DNA of 64,000 nucleotides from Saccoglossus kowalevskii (GCF_000003605.2 NW_003130355.1:271021-335020); one strand, 5' to 3'; positions 42,401 through 51,063 are shown, counted from the first letter of the stretch. Program-made: numbers and translations. Notes: generated from the sequence alone by a model not told the origin.

Positions 42401-43451
42401 TAGATAATGAACATCAGCATATTTATTTTGGGTACGACTATATATAAGTGTCACACAAGTTTAACATGAGTTCAAACGATTGAATTTCACCTCATCACAT
42501 AATGACATTTAAGTGGATTGTGATATGATAATATTATCCGTATAATAATCGTAAATAAGAACTAGTTCAAACCCGACTATTAACGAAGCGCTTGAATGAA
42601 TTTATGACAGTCTGTCTATATCTACAGAAACATAATTAATTTGATAAAATTAAACTTCCAATAATGCAGTTATAATTCGATTTATAGGCGCTTTTTAGAT
42701 ATATTCGTATTCATCATTGCTTGCTGTTCATTGAAAATACCGTGGTTTATAGACTTGTCAAGAAAACGGGATGATAAGAATTTCGCCTACGCATAGTTTT
42801 CCCGATAAAACAGCAATCATCACAACTCTTTCTTCTTGACTACCGTAGTTTCAACAACAACGTCGCGAGCTATCTCACCTGCTTCAGCCAATCATAGTAT
42901 AATGTTTTATGCAAATATACGCTCGTGTCAAAAGTCAATCAATGTCCTGCTGTTAACATTTACAATTAAATATTGTGTGACCCTTGACGTTTTAAAACAT
43001 GGGAAATTCTGTAACATTATACACATGTATATGAATTATCCTGCATTGTACTGTCGTTTTTAATTCACATTCACCATTTGAGATAACATTACACCAGAAT
43101 GGTGTTCATATGAGACCGTGTACTTTTCATATACACGTGTTTAATCTGGGTACACGCCACGCCTTCGTGTGTATCATGTAGTGTATCTTAAGAATCCATT
43201 AATGTAATTACGTAATATGCATTCATGCAAATGATCTCGCAACACACAAACACAAGTATTATGAATCACGTTGTATATGAATATAAATTACAAGTCATTG
43301 CATTTAATACGATGAAAATGCATATAATAATATTCTGAATAAAAAAGCGTGCGTTTGCACTCAAAACTTAGTTTACCACTAAACCCGTCTTCTTCGAGAT
43401 CTGATAATATCTGAGTAAAGGCAGCCCTTTCTTGAATTAAATCACATGCAT
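15100..43451 (-). CDS. STAC-like: STAC-family adaptor with N-terminal F-BAR-like region, C1 domain and two SH3 domains (21 exons, 5' end missing)
   Basis: Seen: 21 minus-strand exons join in one open frame of about 787 residues ending in TGA. Order: F-BAR/FCH-like helices (about 1-215), basic Ser-rich stretch (231-250), coiled coil (about 337-397), C1 finger (His454, Cys467, 470, 484, 487, His492, Cys495, 502), Ser/Arg-rich linker, SH3-1 (about 665-718, with the Trp697-Trp698 pair) and SH3-2 (about 726-778). Known: C1 plus tandem SH3, with an ERV-x-RV motif opening the second SH3 and a D-F-V-Y-E-T type motif in the linker, is the STAC pattern. STAC proteins are cytoplasmic adaptors that bind L-type voltage-gated calcium channels and help their trafficking and gating. 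F-BAR domains bind and bend membrane. Inferred: a membrane-associated, channel-linked adaptor. Vertebrate STACs are roughly 360-410 residues and lack F-BAR. The initiator Met is not identified. A Bzz1/FCHSD-like protein (F-BAR plus two SH3, C1 in fungal Bzz1) is the alternative, but the second SH3 and linker fit STAC better. Confidence 0.82.
15377..15514 (-). CDS. STAC-like: STAC-like gene, exon 20 (SH3-1 end, SH3-2 start)
   Basis: A 138-base, phase-0 exon. It encodes GFVPVQCLEKV, closing SH3-1 with the usual Gly-Phe-Val-Pro. It then encodes WERVLRVARTYTAPEHSDQI, which aligns with the E-R-V-x-R-V opening of the second STAC SH3. The acceptor is CTCTTCAG and the donor CAG|GTATGT. Confidence 0.92.
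16541..17012 (+). repeat. Dispersed repeat of about 450 bp, copy 1
   Basis: Starts CTCGGCTGAGATA and ends near TCACTCATATGAT. It has internal repeats of ATGTATAATATCAAAGCAAT and a TCGAAAAAGTAAAAAGTTG block. A second copy lies at about 44692-45145. It sits in the intron between exons 19 and 20 of the STAC-like gene. Confidence 0.75.
17263..17314 (-). CDS. STAC-like: STAC-like gene, exon 19 (SH3-1 core)
   Basis: A 52-base exon encoding AGDMVHVLDKTNKDWWM. This holds the n-Src loop and the Trp pair of SH3-1, the part that contacts the peptide partner. In human STAC3 a Trp in this position is altered in a congenital myopathy, so its conservation suggests a working pocket. The acceptor is TCCACTACAG and the donor ATG|GTATGT. 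Confidence 0.9.
17591..17670 (-). CDS. STAC-like: STAC-like gene, exon 18 (SH3-1 start)
   Basis: An 80-base exon encoding a short linker, then SYVALEDVGDTKKGDLPIR, the first strand and RT loop of SH3-1. The usual Ala-Leu-Tyr-Asp-Tyr is Ala-Leu-Glu-Asp-Val here. The acceptor is CCACTGAAG and the donor AG|GTAACT. Confidence 0.82.
18224..18385 (+). mobile_element. TTAA-type element (family 1), copy d
   Basis: TTAA on both sides, ends AGCGGGGATGTAG and CCACTCCGCT. It lies in the intron between exons 17 and 18 of the STAC-like gene. Confidence 0.85.
18582..18749 (+). mobile_element. TTAA-type element (family 1), copy e
   Basis: TTAA on both sides, ends AGCGGAGGAGTCGTCACC and GACGACCAGTCCGCT. It lies 196 bases after copy d in the same intron. 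Confidence 0.87.
18757..18784. repeat. AT dinucleotide microsatellite
   Basis: About 13 AT units directly after TTAA element copy e. Confidence 0.9.
18887..18986 (-). CDS. STAC-like: STAC-like gene, exon 17 (linker)
   Basis: An open stretch encoding RNYAGSESKRSVSLPSDPQQ and a short tail that includes VVYQHHNDEPK. The donor is AAG|GTCTGA. The stronger acceptor is at 18994 (TTCTTCATAG), but that start is in phase 0 and clashes with exon 16. The AG eight bases further in (GCGAAG) restores the frame and is used here. Confidence 0.55.
21064..21476. repeat. ATTT microsatellite with spaced ACCT interruptions
   Basis: A long TTTA array broken at intervals by a TTTACCTATT variant, about eight times. 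It includes a gap. The long open frames it creates (Phe-Ile-Tyr-Leu repeats) are artefacts. It lies in the intron between exons 16 and 17. Confidence 0.92.
21089..21138. other. Assembly gap, 50 N
   Basis: Exactly 50 N inside the ATTT array, probably a placeholder of unknown size. Confidence 0.95.
22711..22915 (-). CDS. STAC-like: STAC-like gene, exon 16 (linker with STAC motif)
   Basis: A 205-base exon encoding KELDFVYETIKCAKSLSG, which matches the conserved F-E-T motif between C1 and SH3 in STAC proteins. A Ser-rich tail follows (RSSQSDYDTDSD, GRRSSVAST). The acceptor is TTGTAG and the donor CAG|GTACCA, ending with two bases of a codon. Confidence 0.82.
22971..23275 (+). mobile_element. TTAA-type element (family 2), copy g
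   Basis: TTAA on both sides. The left end reads AGAGGGTGGTCGTCACGCTG and the right end GCGCGACGAATACCTCCCT. At 305 bp it fills most of the 416-base intron between exons 15 and 16 of the STAC-like gene. Confidence 0.85.
23332..23425 (-). CDS. STAC-like: STAC-like gene, exon 15 (linker)
   Basis: A 94-base exon encoding FTKKNLLRRQRSLTDIFLHG, then an acidic Thr/Ser stretch. The acceptor is TTTCTAG and the donor G|GTGAGA. The following 416-base intron is mostly a TTAA element. Confidence 0.78.
23588..23635 (-). CDS. STAC-like: STAC-like gene, exon 14 (linker)
   Basis: A 48-base, phase-0 microexon encoding GKRRLSRQNSFTALSQ. The RRLS and RQNS sequences fit basophilic-kinase sites of the R-R-x-S type (known motif, function inferred). 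The acceptor is TTTTCAG and the donor CAG|GTTAGT. Confidence 0.8.
23851..23942 (-). CDS. STAC-like: STAC-like gene, exon 13 (second half of C1)
   Basis: A 92-base exon encoding TKQGFKCVNCKIAVHHVCQS and the closing Cys. Together with exon 12 it completes H-x12-C-x2-C-x13-C-x2-C-x4-H-x2-C-x6-C. The last spacing is six rather than the usual seven. The Gln-Gly motif before the third Cys is present. The acceptor is AATTCTTAG and the donor GAG|GTGAGG. Confidence 0.9.
24200..24434 (-). CDS. STAC-like: STAC-like gene, exon 12 (linker and first half of C1)
   Basis: A 235-base exon: an acidic and Pro-rich linker, then HSFQEHTFKKATSCAHCSEP, the first His and first Cys pair of a C1 finger (H-x12-C-x2-C). 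The donor is ACAG|GTAAAG. Two AGs are possible at the 5' side; the one before GTG keeps phase with exon 11. Confidence 0.88.
24745..24856 (-). CDS. STAC-like: STAC-like gene, exon 11 (coiled coil)
   Basis: A 112-base exon encoding a charged heptad-like helix with NNYAKANELKEEILKLKQAK. The pattern of Leu/Ile every three or four residues fits a coiled coil, possibly an HR1-like one. The acceptor is CTGAAG and the donor CAG|GTGGGT. Confidence 0.8.
25130..25380. repeat. Degenerate tandem repeat of about 26 bp
   Basis: Repeated AGTATCAAAAGTGA-like and GTAAATTACT blocks, poorly conserved, in the intron between exons 10 and 11. Confidence 0.65.
25455..25525 (-). CDS. STAC-like: STAC-like gene, exon 10 (coiled coil start)
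   Basis: A 71-base exon encoding ANELEVTVSYSEKAVEALLN and the start of a Lys-Tyr-Glu segment. The acceptor is TTGTTATAG and the donor GA|GTAAGT. It ends two bases into a codon, matched by the next exon. Confidence 0.8.
26439..26600 (-). CDS. STAC-like: STAC-like gene, exon 9
   Basis: A 162-base, phase-0 exon encoding a helix with KERSKRLESIMDMC, then a Tyr-rich RDYYNYIIPDHG segment. The acceptor is TTGACAG and the donor GCT|GTAAGT. No domain was assigned; it sits between the F-BAR region and the coiled coil. Confidence 0.8.
27427..27582 (-). CDS. STAC-like: STAC-like gene, exon 8
   Basis: A 156-base, phase-0 exon with a basic RRRSRSLNLADQFNIF start and a helical second half. The donor AAG|GTAAGT is strong. 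The acceptor CCAATCAG has a poor pyrimidine tract and was chosen because it keeps phase. A second AG fourteen bases further in (GTAGCAG) is a better match by eye but breaks the frame with exon 7. Confidence 0.65.
28533..28634 (-). CDS. STAC-like: STAC-like gene, exon 7 (F-BAR end)
   Basis: A 102-base, phase-0 exon encoding SCFEISGQGDVLTFQCRPAQ, then Leu-Trp-Lys-Pro and an FDG motif. The Phe-x-Cys/Phe-x-Pro-x-x-x-Trp pattern resembles the extended segment that closes F-BAR domains. The acceptor is TTTATACCAG after a T-rich tract and the donor AAT|GTTAGT. Only 117 bases separate it from exon 6. Confidence 0.65.
28752..28865 (-). CDS. STAC-like: STAC-like gene, exon 6 (F-BAR HNEYLL helix)
   Basis: A 114-base, phase-0 exon encoding a helix with HNEYLLQLTAINHF, then KKYY and LPEIL. 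This is the most recognisable F-BAR element: helix 3 ends with H/R-N-D/E-Y-L-L-x-L-A/T, as in srGAP and FCHSD. The acceptor is CTTTTCAG and the donor AGC|GTAAGT. The long helix expected after LPEIL is not found downstream. Confidence 0.82.
29996..30130. mobile_element. Short inverted-repeat element (family 3)
   Basis: The left end TTTACGCCAAAG with GTCGTCGCGC matches the reverse complement of the right end GTGCGACGACCGTGGCGTTTAA. The interior AACAATGTATTTTA block recurs at 2797 and 3903. It lies in the intron between exons 5 and 6. Confidence 0.55.
31390..31449 (-). CDS. STAC-like: STAC-like gene, exon 5 (F-BAR)
   Basis: A 60-base, phase-0 exon encoding CQKEYHDNWTKAKSKDPANK, a Lys-rich helix tip. 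The acceptor is CTCTTGTAG and the donor AAG|GTGAGG. The size and phase fit between the neighbouring helices. Confidence 0.75.
32297..32449 (-). CDS. STAC-like: STAC-like gene, exon 4 (F-BAR long helix)
   Basis: A 153-base, phase-0 exon encoding 51 residues of continuous charged helix that includes ANSALAKAFTEYLVIPLQDC and a Lys/Glu-rich second half. The pattern of an N-S-A-L-A-K-A-F segment and a following Ile-Pro-Leu is typical of F-BAR helix 2. The acceptor is GTGGCAG and the donor AAG|GTGCGT. Confidence 0.8.
33693..33765 (-). CDS. STAC-like: STAC-like gene, exon 3 (F-BAR)
   Basis: A 73-base exon encoding an acidic stretch and a Leu-Gly-Ser-Ile-Trp-Lys segment. This is the place where F-BAR proteins carry a conserved Trp at the start of the next helix. 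The donor is GAG|GTGAGT and the acceptor ACGTAG. Phase matches on both sides. Confidence 0.75.
33918..34032 (-). CDS. STAC-like: STAC-like gene, exon 2 (F-BAR helix)
   Basis: A 115-base exon between TTTTACAG and donor GTCAGA. It encodes VVEFSQKLASIYDQH followed by further helix. This matches the F-BAR pattern in which a Phe-Ser-Gln-Lys type motif precedes an Ala-Ile-x-x-x-Tyr/His-Ala stretch, as in FCHSD proteins. It ends with two bases of a codon completed by the next exon. Confidence 0.75.
36433..36711 (-). mobile_element. LINE retrotransposon relic (end of the reverse-transcriptase ORF)
   Basis: A 92-codon frame with LPLQLNSFHHSMLKTWQSVR, then IIWNNKTL, then an FEFDDAGTRYMKKLFN-like stretch. 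This follows the well-known LINE pattern downstream of the RT core (aW...l, iWNNk.i, ...aGi..v.dL). No RT core or endonuclease is seen nearby, so it is a fragment. It lies in the intron between exons 1 and 2 of the STAC-like gene, same strand. Confidence 0.65.
39035..39191 (+). mobile_element. TTAA-type element (family 1), copy f
   Basis: TTAA on both sides. The left end is shortened (AGCCGTCACCTTCGCATGCG) and the right end is GCAGGTGACGATCCTCCCGCC. It lies in the intron between exons 1 and 2. Confidence 0.85.
41889..42115. repeat. 37-bp minisatellite, six copies
   Basis: Six units of the form GAGTGGTCCCAACAACAAGG plus GAGATAATATTATCCCT. Copies tend to alternate between TTATCCCT and TCATCCTC endings, a hint of a 74-bp higher unit. 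Every unit has an in-frame stop, so it is not coding in that frame. Confidence 0.9.
43377..43451 (-). CDS. STAC-like: STAC-like gene, exon 1 of those found (F-BAR N-terminus)
   Basis: A 75-base exon coding for a helical stretch that includes DLIQERAAFTQILSDLEEDG. The acceptor is CAACAG and the donor is G|GTAAAC. It ends one base into a codon, which is exactly what the next exon (starting TG, giving Val) needs. The pyrimidine tract is weak, and there is no in-frame Met, so an earlier exon is required. It lies 9.3 kb upstream of the next exon. Confidence 0.55.
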
Positions 43452-44691
43452 CTGTTGGGAGCCCCGAATTATCGTATTATTACTCATGAATCTAATTTAC
43501 ATATTATTAAACCATGGTTATTATTTATAATATTAAATTATTTCTGAGTGGAAATGCAACCCACGTAGTAGTAATTCTGTCAATTCTGTCTAATAGTCTA
43601 TACAAAGAAGATTTAAAAATTTAATTAAATTATCTCCGTTTGTCTTTGTACGTCAACCAATATCTTAAGAGCAATCGACACGATTCAGATGAAATTCACA
43701 TATTGGACAAGTACAATGTCATTCTAGTTTCTGTACGTACTTCATTTAAATAGCGTATAAATCAATCTTGCCTTAATGCCTTAACAGAATGTCGCGGACA
43801 AATACGCCAAAGACATGGCACAACATATGGCTGCTTTATATAGCCATGCATACTACAATAAACATAATTTGAGCTGCGTGACACGATTCCCAACAGCAGC
43901 TATAATTTTCCGTTTTTTATATTGTTTCAAAACACGGCTCCATAGAACGTGGCTACCAGCACTATTGCAGTGACTGGCCTTTCAACCTTCAAGCTGTCAG
44001 AAACAGTCAGCTGTGTTTTCAGGGCAACCAGCGGCTTCACGGCTCATATTTACTCAGTCAGATTTCTGTATTTACACTGACGAGTTTTTGCTCGACGCCG
44101 GACCAATTGTTGCGTCTATAGTAACACTCGACGATGTTTTCCTCGCCATCGGCCTGTTGTAGCTATTGTTTGCTTATCTCACAGTAACCAGAAATCAAAA
44201 CACAACCCCCAAACAAATCATACTCCGTTGTATTCATACATGTCAACGGCAGTTGAATCCAACAAGCCAATGCGCAGCATATTTGAAAATATGTATCTGC
44301 CAATAGAAACCTCTCGTTTTCATATTGAATTGTGAATTTCATAAATATCTATAACAATCAATAGAATGAATTTGTTGTGTTGATAAAAAATGTTCTTATC
44401 GATTGTGTGCAAGTAAGTCACTTCTTTCACGCAGCTGAATAGATCGTTATTGTTATAAGCTATTGAGTTATATTCAGCATACTACATTATATGACGATGT
44501 TCTATACACAAACCCTCATTTTGACCTCATTTTGACCTTTTGGGCGCCATACATTTTTTCCCTCCAAAATGTTGGTGCAAAATATTTGCACAATCTTATT
44601 TACTATGATGCGTTTGCCAATTTTTGACGAGGAGTACATAATTCCCCGTTGTCTATAAGTCTGGATCGAAATTGTCGGGGAAAAAACAACA

Positions 44692-45145
44692 ACAAGCAGC
44701 TTCTCGGCTGAGATAGCTCCGCTGTTTAGCAACGCACATTTCAATTAGAGAATCTGATAAAGGTTCACCATACCTACATGTATAATATCAAAGCAATCGG
44801 ACTTGATGTTTTTAACATAAAGTATCACTTGACTAAAATATTCACCAAAATTTCGTCACGAAATGAACAAATCTGAGAGGTCCGCTTGAGGTACCTATAT
44901 GTATAATTTCAAGGCAATCGTATATGCTGTTTTAGCAAAAATTCGAAAAATATTACTTTTTATCCTTAATGACAATAATATACACAAAAAATAGAGAATT
45001 GAATATATATCATCACAAAATAAACAAATTCAAGAGAGATTTACCCAAGGTGCAAGGACACCAAGTATCAAAATAATCAGACTTGTAGTTTTCAAGAAGA
45101 CGTCGAAAAAGTAAAAAGTTGTTGCGGACAATCACTCATATGATG
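44692..45145 (+). repeat. Dispersed repeat of about 450 bp, copy 2
   Basis: Same order of blocks as 16541-17012: TTCTCGGCTGAGATAG, ATGTATAATATCAAAGCAAT, TCGAAAAAGTAAAAAGTTG, TCACTCATATGAT. Confidence 0.75.
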
Positions 45146-46358
45146 AATGAAGTTGATTTTGGCGTTCAAAAGATTAACATATTGAATTTGATGTAAGATA
45201 CACATGTTCATAGTGTCATTCCGATTATATATCTGAAATTTTGTTAGATTTGCTACGGTTTAGTTGTAACCTGTTTAAAAATAATCAATCACCTGAATCA
45301 CTTTTTAGTCATATATACTGACACTACACTTGTTTCTCTATGGTTCAATAAATGAATATTATAATATAAACACAATCAAATTATTCAAAAAACTTTTTTG
45401 TTGAAATAGTGGGAATTATAGAAAATCTGGGCTCCATTCGCCCCCATTCCTTCAATAAATTACAGTAGGAAATATATAAAACATTGCACATCCACACTTT
45501 CCTCTATAAACATTATGGACCACACGATCAGAGAAATGTCAATTTGTTGTAATCACGGCCGTGACATGAAACTAAAAATGATAGATATAGCCAAATGAGA
45601 ATATTTGACACCGATCTCTTCATAATTTCACGCATTATATACTTTATTAAAGTTCCATTATTGCTGTCAATTGCTGTGGATTCCACAAAGCTTCTCGGGA
45701 GAAGCAATTGACAATACCAAGTAGTAATTTAGTCCTACCGTTGCTCGAAAGAAATTTATAAGAACTCGATGGAGTACTGAAATCTGTATTGTAACTCACA
45801 TCGCTGTGTTATCGCAACGATTTGCCAGTTAGTGGCTTCAGATATGAGAATTGTAAATTGTGTCTCTGCTAGCACAGCTGAAGTTATTTTTTTTCCATTA
45901 GCGTCACAGAATATTTCTCTTTGAGATTCAGATGCTATTGAAAATAATAACCAGAAATAATGGCATCTGCTGCTGTCAATTAAAATGCATGTAGTAATTA
46001 TGACTTCAAATATAAATATATTTTTTAATAACGCCGAGGGCACACCACGTAATAAAAATACGAGCCCGAATATCCAATGCACAGATATGTATGATGAAAT
46101 ATTTTTACGTAACTAAACGTAGTTCATTTTGTTGCTATCACATTCAATGACATCGTCGGTGCGATTTATGAACGATAATGAGGGCGCTACAAGTTTAATA
46201 GATGTATGTTTGTATCCTTAACAACGTTCGACCAGAGTAAACTACGTGGTTGGTTTTGACAATTTGTTTCAAGGTAGAGTGACGGTTGATACGCGGAGGA
46301 CTTACACGAAAACAATGTTCACAGGGCGGTGCACACATCCACCCACTGGACAAGTGCG

Positions 46359-46669
46359 TTAAAGGGTGGTAGTCGTTGCGCCACGCATGCGCGAAATATA
46401 TGGTTCTCATATAAACAAAGATGGCAACTTTGCCTGTTTTGCAGATCAACGAGTACAAACTGAGATGTTACGAAGCTTTAAGTATATATTTTTGTAGGTG
46501 ATTGGAGGGTATCGAGGGAGTCACTGGCGGTAATTAGTGAAAGTTGCGCCCAGGTCAAACCTCATACATGTACTTGTGATTTCCATTAGAAGAGCGCATT
46601 GGAATGTAGGAAAATCAATGTTCAACACAAATTTCGCACATGCGCAGCGCGACGACCATTGCCCTTTAA
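46359..46669 (-). mobile_element. TTAA-type element (family 2), copy h
   Basis: TTAA on both sides, reverse orientation relative to copy g. The interior shares the blocks around GGTGATTGGAGGGTATCGAG and GAAGAGCGCATTG. About 311 bp, no coding capacity. Confidence 0.85.
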
Positions 46670-47659
46670 AATACCCAACCAACTTTATCCGATAAACTTT
46701 TGCATAGTCCAAGTTTCCATTCTGATGTGCTTATTTTTTTTAAATAACGACATCCCCCTTGGACATGTAAACGGATATAAGTCTATATAAACAATCAGCG
46801 GCACGTGTATACTTGTATATCGATGCTCTTGTGTCCTTCCGTTTTGTTGGTATAACATACAGCCTCTGGTTTATAATCAAATCACGCTGAGTCCACTGAA
46901 CCTAAATGAACTGACTTATTGTGGATGGCTAGATAGATGAGGTCAATGAATATATAAATGTACAATATAATATGAATTATTAAACGACATATTTTGAGCT
47001 ATGTCGTCTTTACCAAATAAATGAGTTTCTCAAAGTTATAAATGAACATATACGGATTGCTAATAGGTTTTGGTGAATTACATTCAGCATGACAGAGTTA
47101 AAAGTCACGTTTAAAATATATACCTACGTGTAAGCATATGTGCGGCTGATGTGGGTGTTTTGAAGAAACCCGTCCTAATACTACATTTCTGTATCACTCG
47201 TTAGCGAAACAAAATAAAATGGCCGTCGTTTTTATATATAAATTATATGTCATATAAATTGCAGTAAGTCACGAGATTTTCATTTATTTTCAGGCTTTTA
47301 CATTCAGGCTTTAAATCAGTATACTTGGGTTGTTAATTACGTTTAACTTAAAATAATAAAACAAAATGGCGGCATGCAATTAATGACCAGCCCGGATGCC
47401 ATATATTATTGACTTTTCAGCTGTGTGTCTCTGCAGTGTAACATATTGTAACATTTATGTGCATTTTTTGTAGACAGAAAGCCACTGGTGAATGTGTGTT
47501 ATGATTTTTTTAGATTAATATATATACTAGTAATTAGTATATATTTGCGTGTGTCTGAATTTCATCACACTATTCGTATTTGACGTACCTTGCACATATT
47601 TTGTATTATTATATATGGTTGATTGAAAACATCATCTTATGGAAACACACCAGTATGAG

Positions 47660-47809
47660 TTTTTACCTGGGGCGACGTGCAGTGACTTTTTCGATACCTT
47701 CCAATCACCAAATAAACCACTTAGTTAACGCGTGTATTCGTTGGTCAATCTTTGTACATATGAGACCCACAGCTCGCGCATGCGTGGCGCAGCGACCACC
47801 GCCCTTTAA
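47660..47809 (+). mobile_element. TTAA-type element (family 2), copy i, 5'-truncated
   Basis: Only the right half is present: TACCTTCCAATCACC, TATGAGACCCAC, CGCGCATGCG, and the end GCGACCACCGCCCTTTAA. The left terminus is missing. Confidence 0.75.
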
Positions 47810-50800
47810 CAAAACAATCTGCATTCGATTTTCCGTCATCTCTCACATACATATTTGGCACATACAAACGGCAGGTGAACAGTGACATCCAATTCTGGGA
47901 AATGTCGCCTGATATAGTATCCGAAAACACTGATAAGTACTAGTCCCACAAATTAAAGCACGTTTTCCCTAAAAACAACACATGTAGACATTTCAGTTAA
48001 TCTTCGACGGGAAGTACTTGGCCGGTGATGGCGCCGTTAAAGTTTACGAGACAGTCGGCACTTGGCAATTAACGTTTACACGCCACGAGTACATTAGATA
48101 AGTTTGAATAAAAACTTGAATGTGAGAGTTATTCAAAACATAGAACAAAATATTAAGTTACATACATTATTTGTGTGAATTTATTATGAATTATGTGACG
48201 TAGCATTGCGCAGAAAACTCAATGACATGACGACGATATTGTTCAATTCCGAATTATGTAATTTTTATTTTGTAAGATATTCTATTTGTCAGTTGAAGAT
48301 AGAAAGTCATCTAATCATGACATTATGTAATTAACAATGTACAACGACCATAATTAAACGTGTCACTTTTAATTCATGACAATATTCCAAGTATTCGCAT
48401 ACACACAGATATATGAATTAGGATGATGATACCTGGTCGACTTAACGCCGTATCGGAACATTTTTTGCGCTCGTTAATAGTTCTCTTTCCAATGCAAATT
48501 AAATTGTATATTATTCTTTAGAGTTCAACTGGTTAACCTTGTATGTTTATTTCACAGCACTTATGTGCATCTACTTTTGTGCATCTGAGCCTGTAATTAC
48601 TAAATGTGCACTGCCACAGTCGGGTTTAACGAGACATGTAATAGTCGATTTCCGTTGTGTCTTCTTTTCAACGGCATCACACAAATCATCCATGCGTCAC
48701 TTCCAGCAAACAAAGAAAATTTGTCACGCTCTATAACGTGTTATACCAATCAAGAATTCCTACCACGGCATCACAATATTGGACGATGCGTTGATCGGCG
48801 TGGAATCGCCTTCCTGTTTGTTTGTTTGTTTTAATTTAATTTGTTGGATGACAATAGTAAATACTAAACAAAAATGTGAACTCGACCATGCTCTGTTATG
48901 GTAGAAGTAATGAGGTATTAAACAACTCGCGAATCATTCAATTACAATTTTAAAAAAAGCACATAAACATAGCGGGCAGCCTGCAGCCTGGTGGTTTAAC
49001 ACCATTATACTGTCATACTCCAATAAATGAAAGGATGTGAACCGAGTTACCATGGATAAATCCACAGAAAACGACTTCGCTGTCCGTCCACCTCCTGTTA
49101 TTACAATGCTGGATACAATGTCACCATGGTGATATTCACAGCAAAGATTATATTTCATTGAATGCCAAACGGTGTAGTTTTGAGAAGAATCAAAATTCAT
49201 GGCACGATTCTAAGCTGCAATGCATTGAATAAGTCGACTTTAATCTGTATGAGAAAACTAGAAACCCCAAGCGATAATGTAAGGATGAAGATAGTATTAA
49301 TGTATTATGCAGGAACCGGAAACAACTGGATGCAAAACACATACGTAATGTCTAATTACCGAGAAATGAACAAGTGATATTTTTTCAAGGACAGTTGTGT
49401 GTCATTTTGTGGGAGTTCAAGTAAATTTCATAACATGCACTGATTTATTTACATAAAGCATGCGCTTCTGTTCTGATGCATGCGGGCGTACCGGGTACGA
49501 GCTCTATCAGTCTTACTTGGTATCGTATCACATCGAAATAATAGTATTAATAATGAAGAAACACCCAGCCTTCATATTTGGTGTCTTTGATATGGCAACT
49601 AAACGTCACTTTATATTACTCTATAGCATAATCCGTTCGGTTGCCGAAGCTTTCAATTTGAAAGCGGATTTGGTAGTTGAACATATATTGTTATGAATTT
49701 CACGTGGTATTTTCAGTACGAATACGTCTTTAAATATTTTTTCAATCTTGTTCGGAGCATGTTGATAATCACTGAAAAATAGTCTTCAATATATACATAT
49801 ATCTACCACATCACTGCATGGCAATGCAATGTCTGATTTGGGGAAAGTTGATTGGAACATTTCTTTTATGTACGACCCAGTCACTCTTCGCGTCACAATC
49901 CAAATGTGAACGAGCCTAAAAGTTGTTGACTTAACAAGACAGAATACCACGTGCACAGCACCGGAAAACAGCATCTACTGAAACGTGGACAGCGCATTTT
50001 ACTACGTCTTTCTTGTGCTAGGAAAGTGCATTAGGTGCTGCAAGCATTCCGTGGATTACTCCATAGCTTTCCCTTCGGGGGATTAATGCGTGAATAATAA
50101 TGTGACATCAACAACATTTTCCATAAAGAACATTGTACTTTGCATATACGTACATTGCCTCGAAACAGTTCATAAACACGCCGTAGTTTGTTCTTTCCTT
50201 TATTAGAATAGAAGGGGACTCCGGGAAAACAACATAATGTCTCGCGGTGAAAGAGTTATACAACCGTAGGAAATGTTTTTACATAACATTTCATTCTCTA
50301 GATATTCAAGTTTGTAATCAGTATTATGTAGTCCATCATCTTGATTCTCCAGCAACGAATTATGGATAAAGTATAACATCATAGCCACTGAGTATTGTAT
50401 TTGATCAATCGCCAACCGTCAATGAAAATACTGCGTTTTTAGCGACATATCTAAATGTAAATGAGTAAAGACTACACTAAACAGAGATGTATATTTGAAC
50501 GGCTTCCTTACATGCATTCACGTCATTTTGACGTCAAAGAAGCGATTCGGCGCCCGAGGGCACGACTTATGGGAGATGTGGATTCTCCCATAAGACTGTA
50601 TTATGGGCCTAACAAAAGTCGGGAAACTAGATATGCGACCTAATGTGTTTTGTTTAACAAACTGAGCTCATTAAATAAACATAAAGATGTGCGGTCGTGA
50701 CTGACATACACATGGTCGTGATACGGTTATTGTTGAGTGACTGTGGTCATGACATATTAATAAATAGTGCAGTCCCATGGACAATACTGAGAGCACACAG

Positions 50801-51063
50801 TGCAGTTATACGACTTTCAACGCAGAACCTAGGTGAAAATCGCTCTAGCAGTGGTTATATTGTGAAGCACTGTAAACACGTCTTGTTTTGCTAGCTATAG
50901 AATGGCATTTTAGCAAATTTAGCTAATCTGTAATTTCGCAAATGCAAGATGTCGCTAATTTAGAATGAAGTATATTCTCACAATGAGATTGTTGGCATTT
51001 TAGCTAAATTCAGACTTTGTTAATTTCTCTAAATGCCATGTAGCTATTTCATGTGTTTTACAG

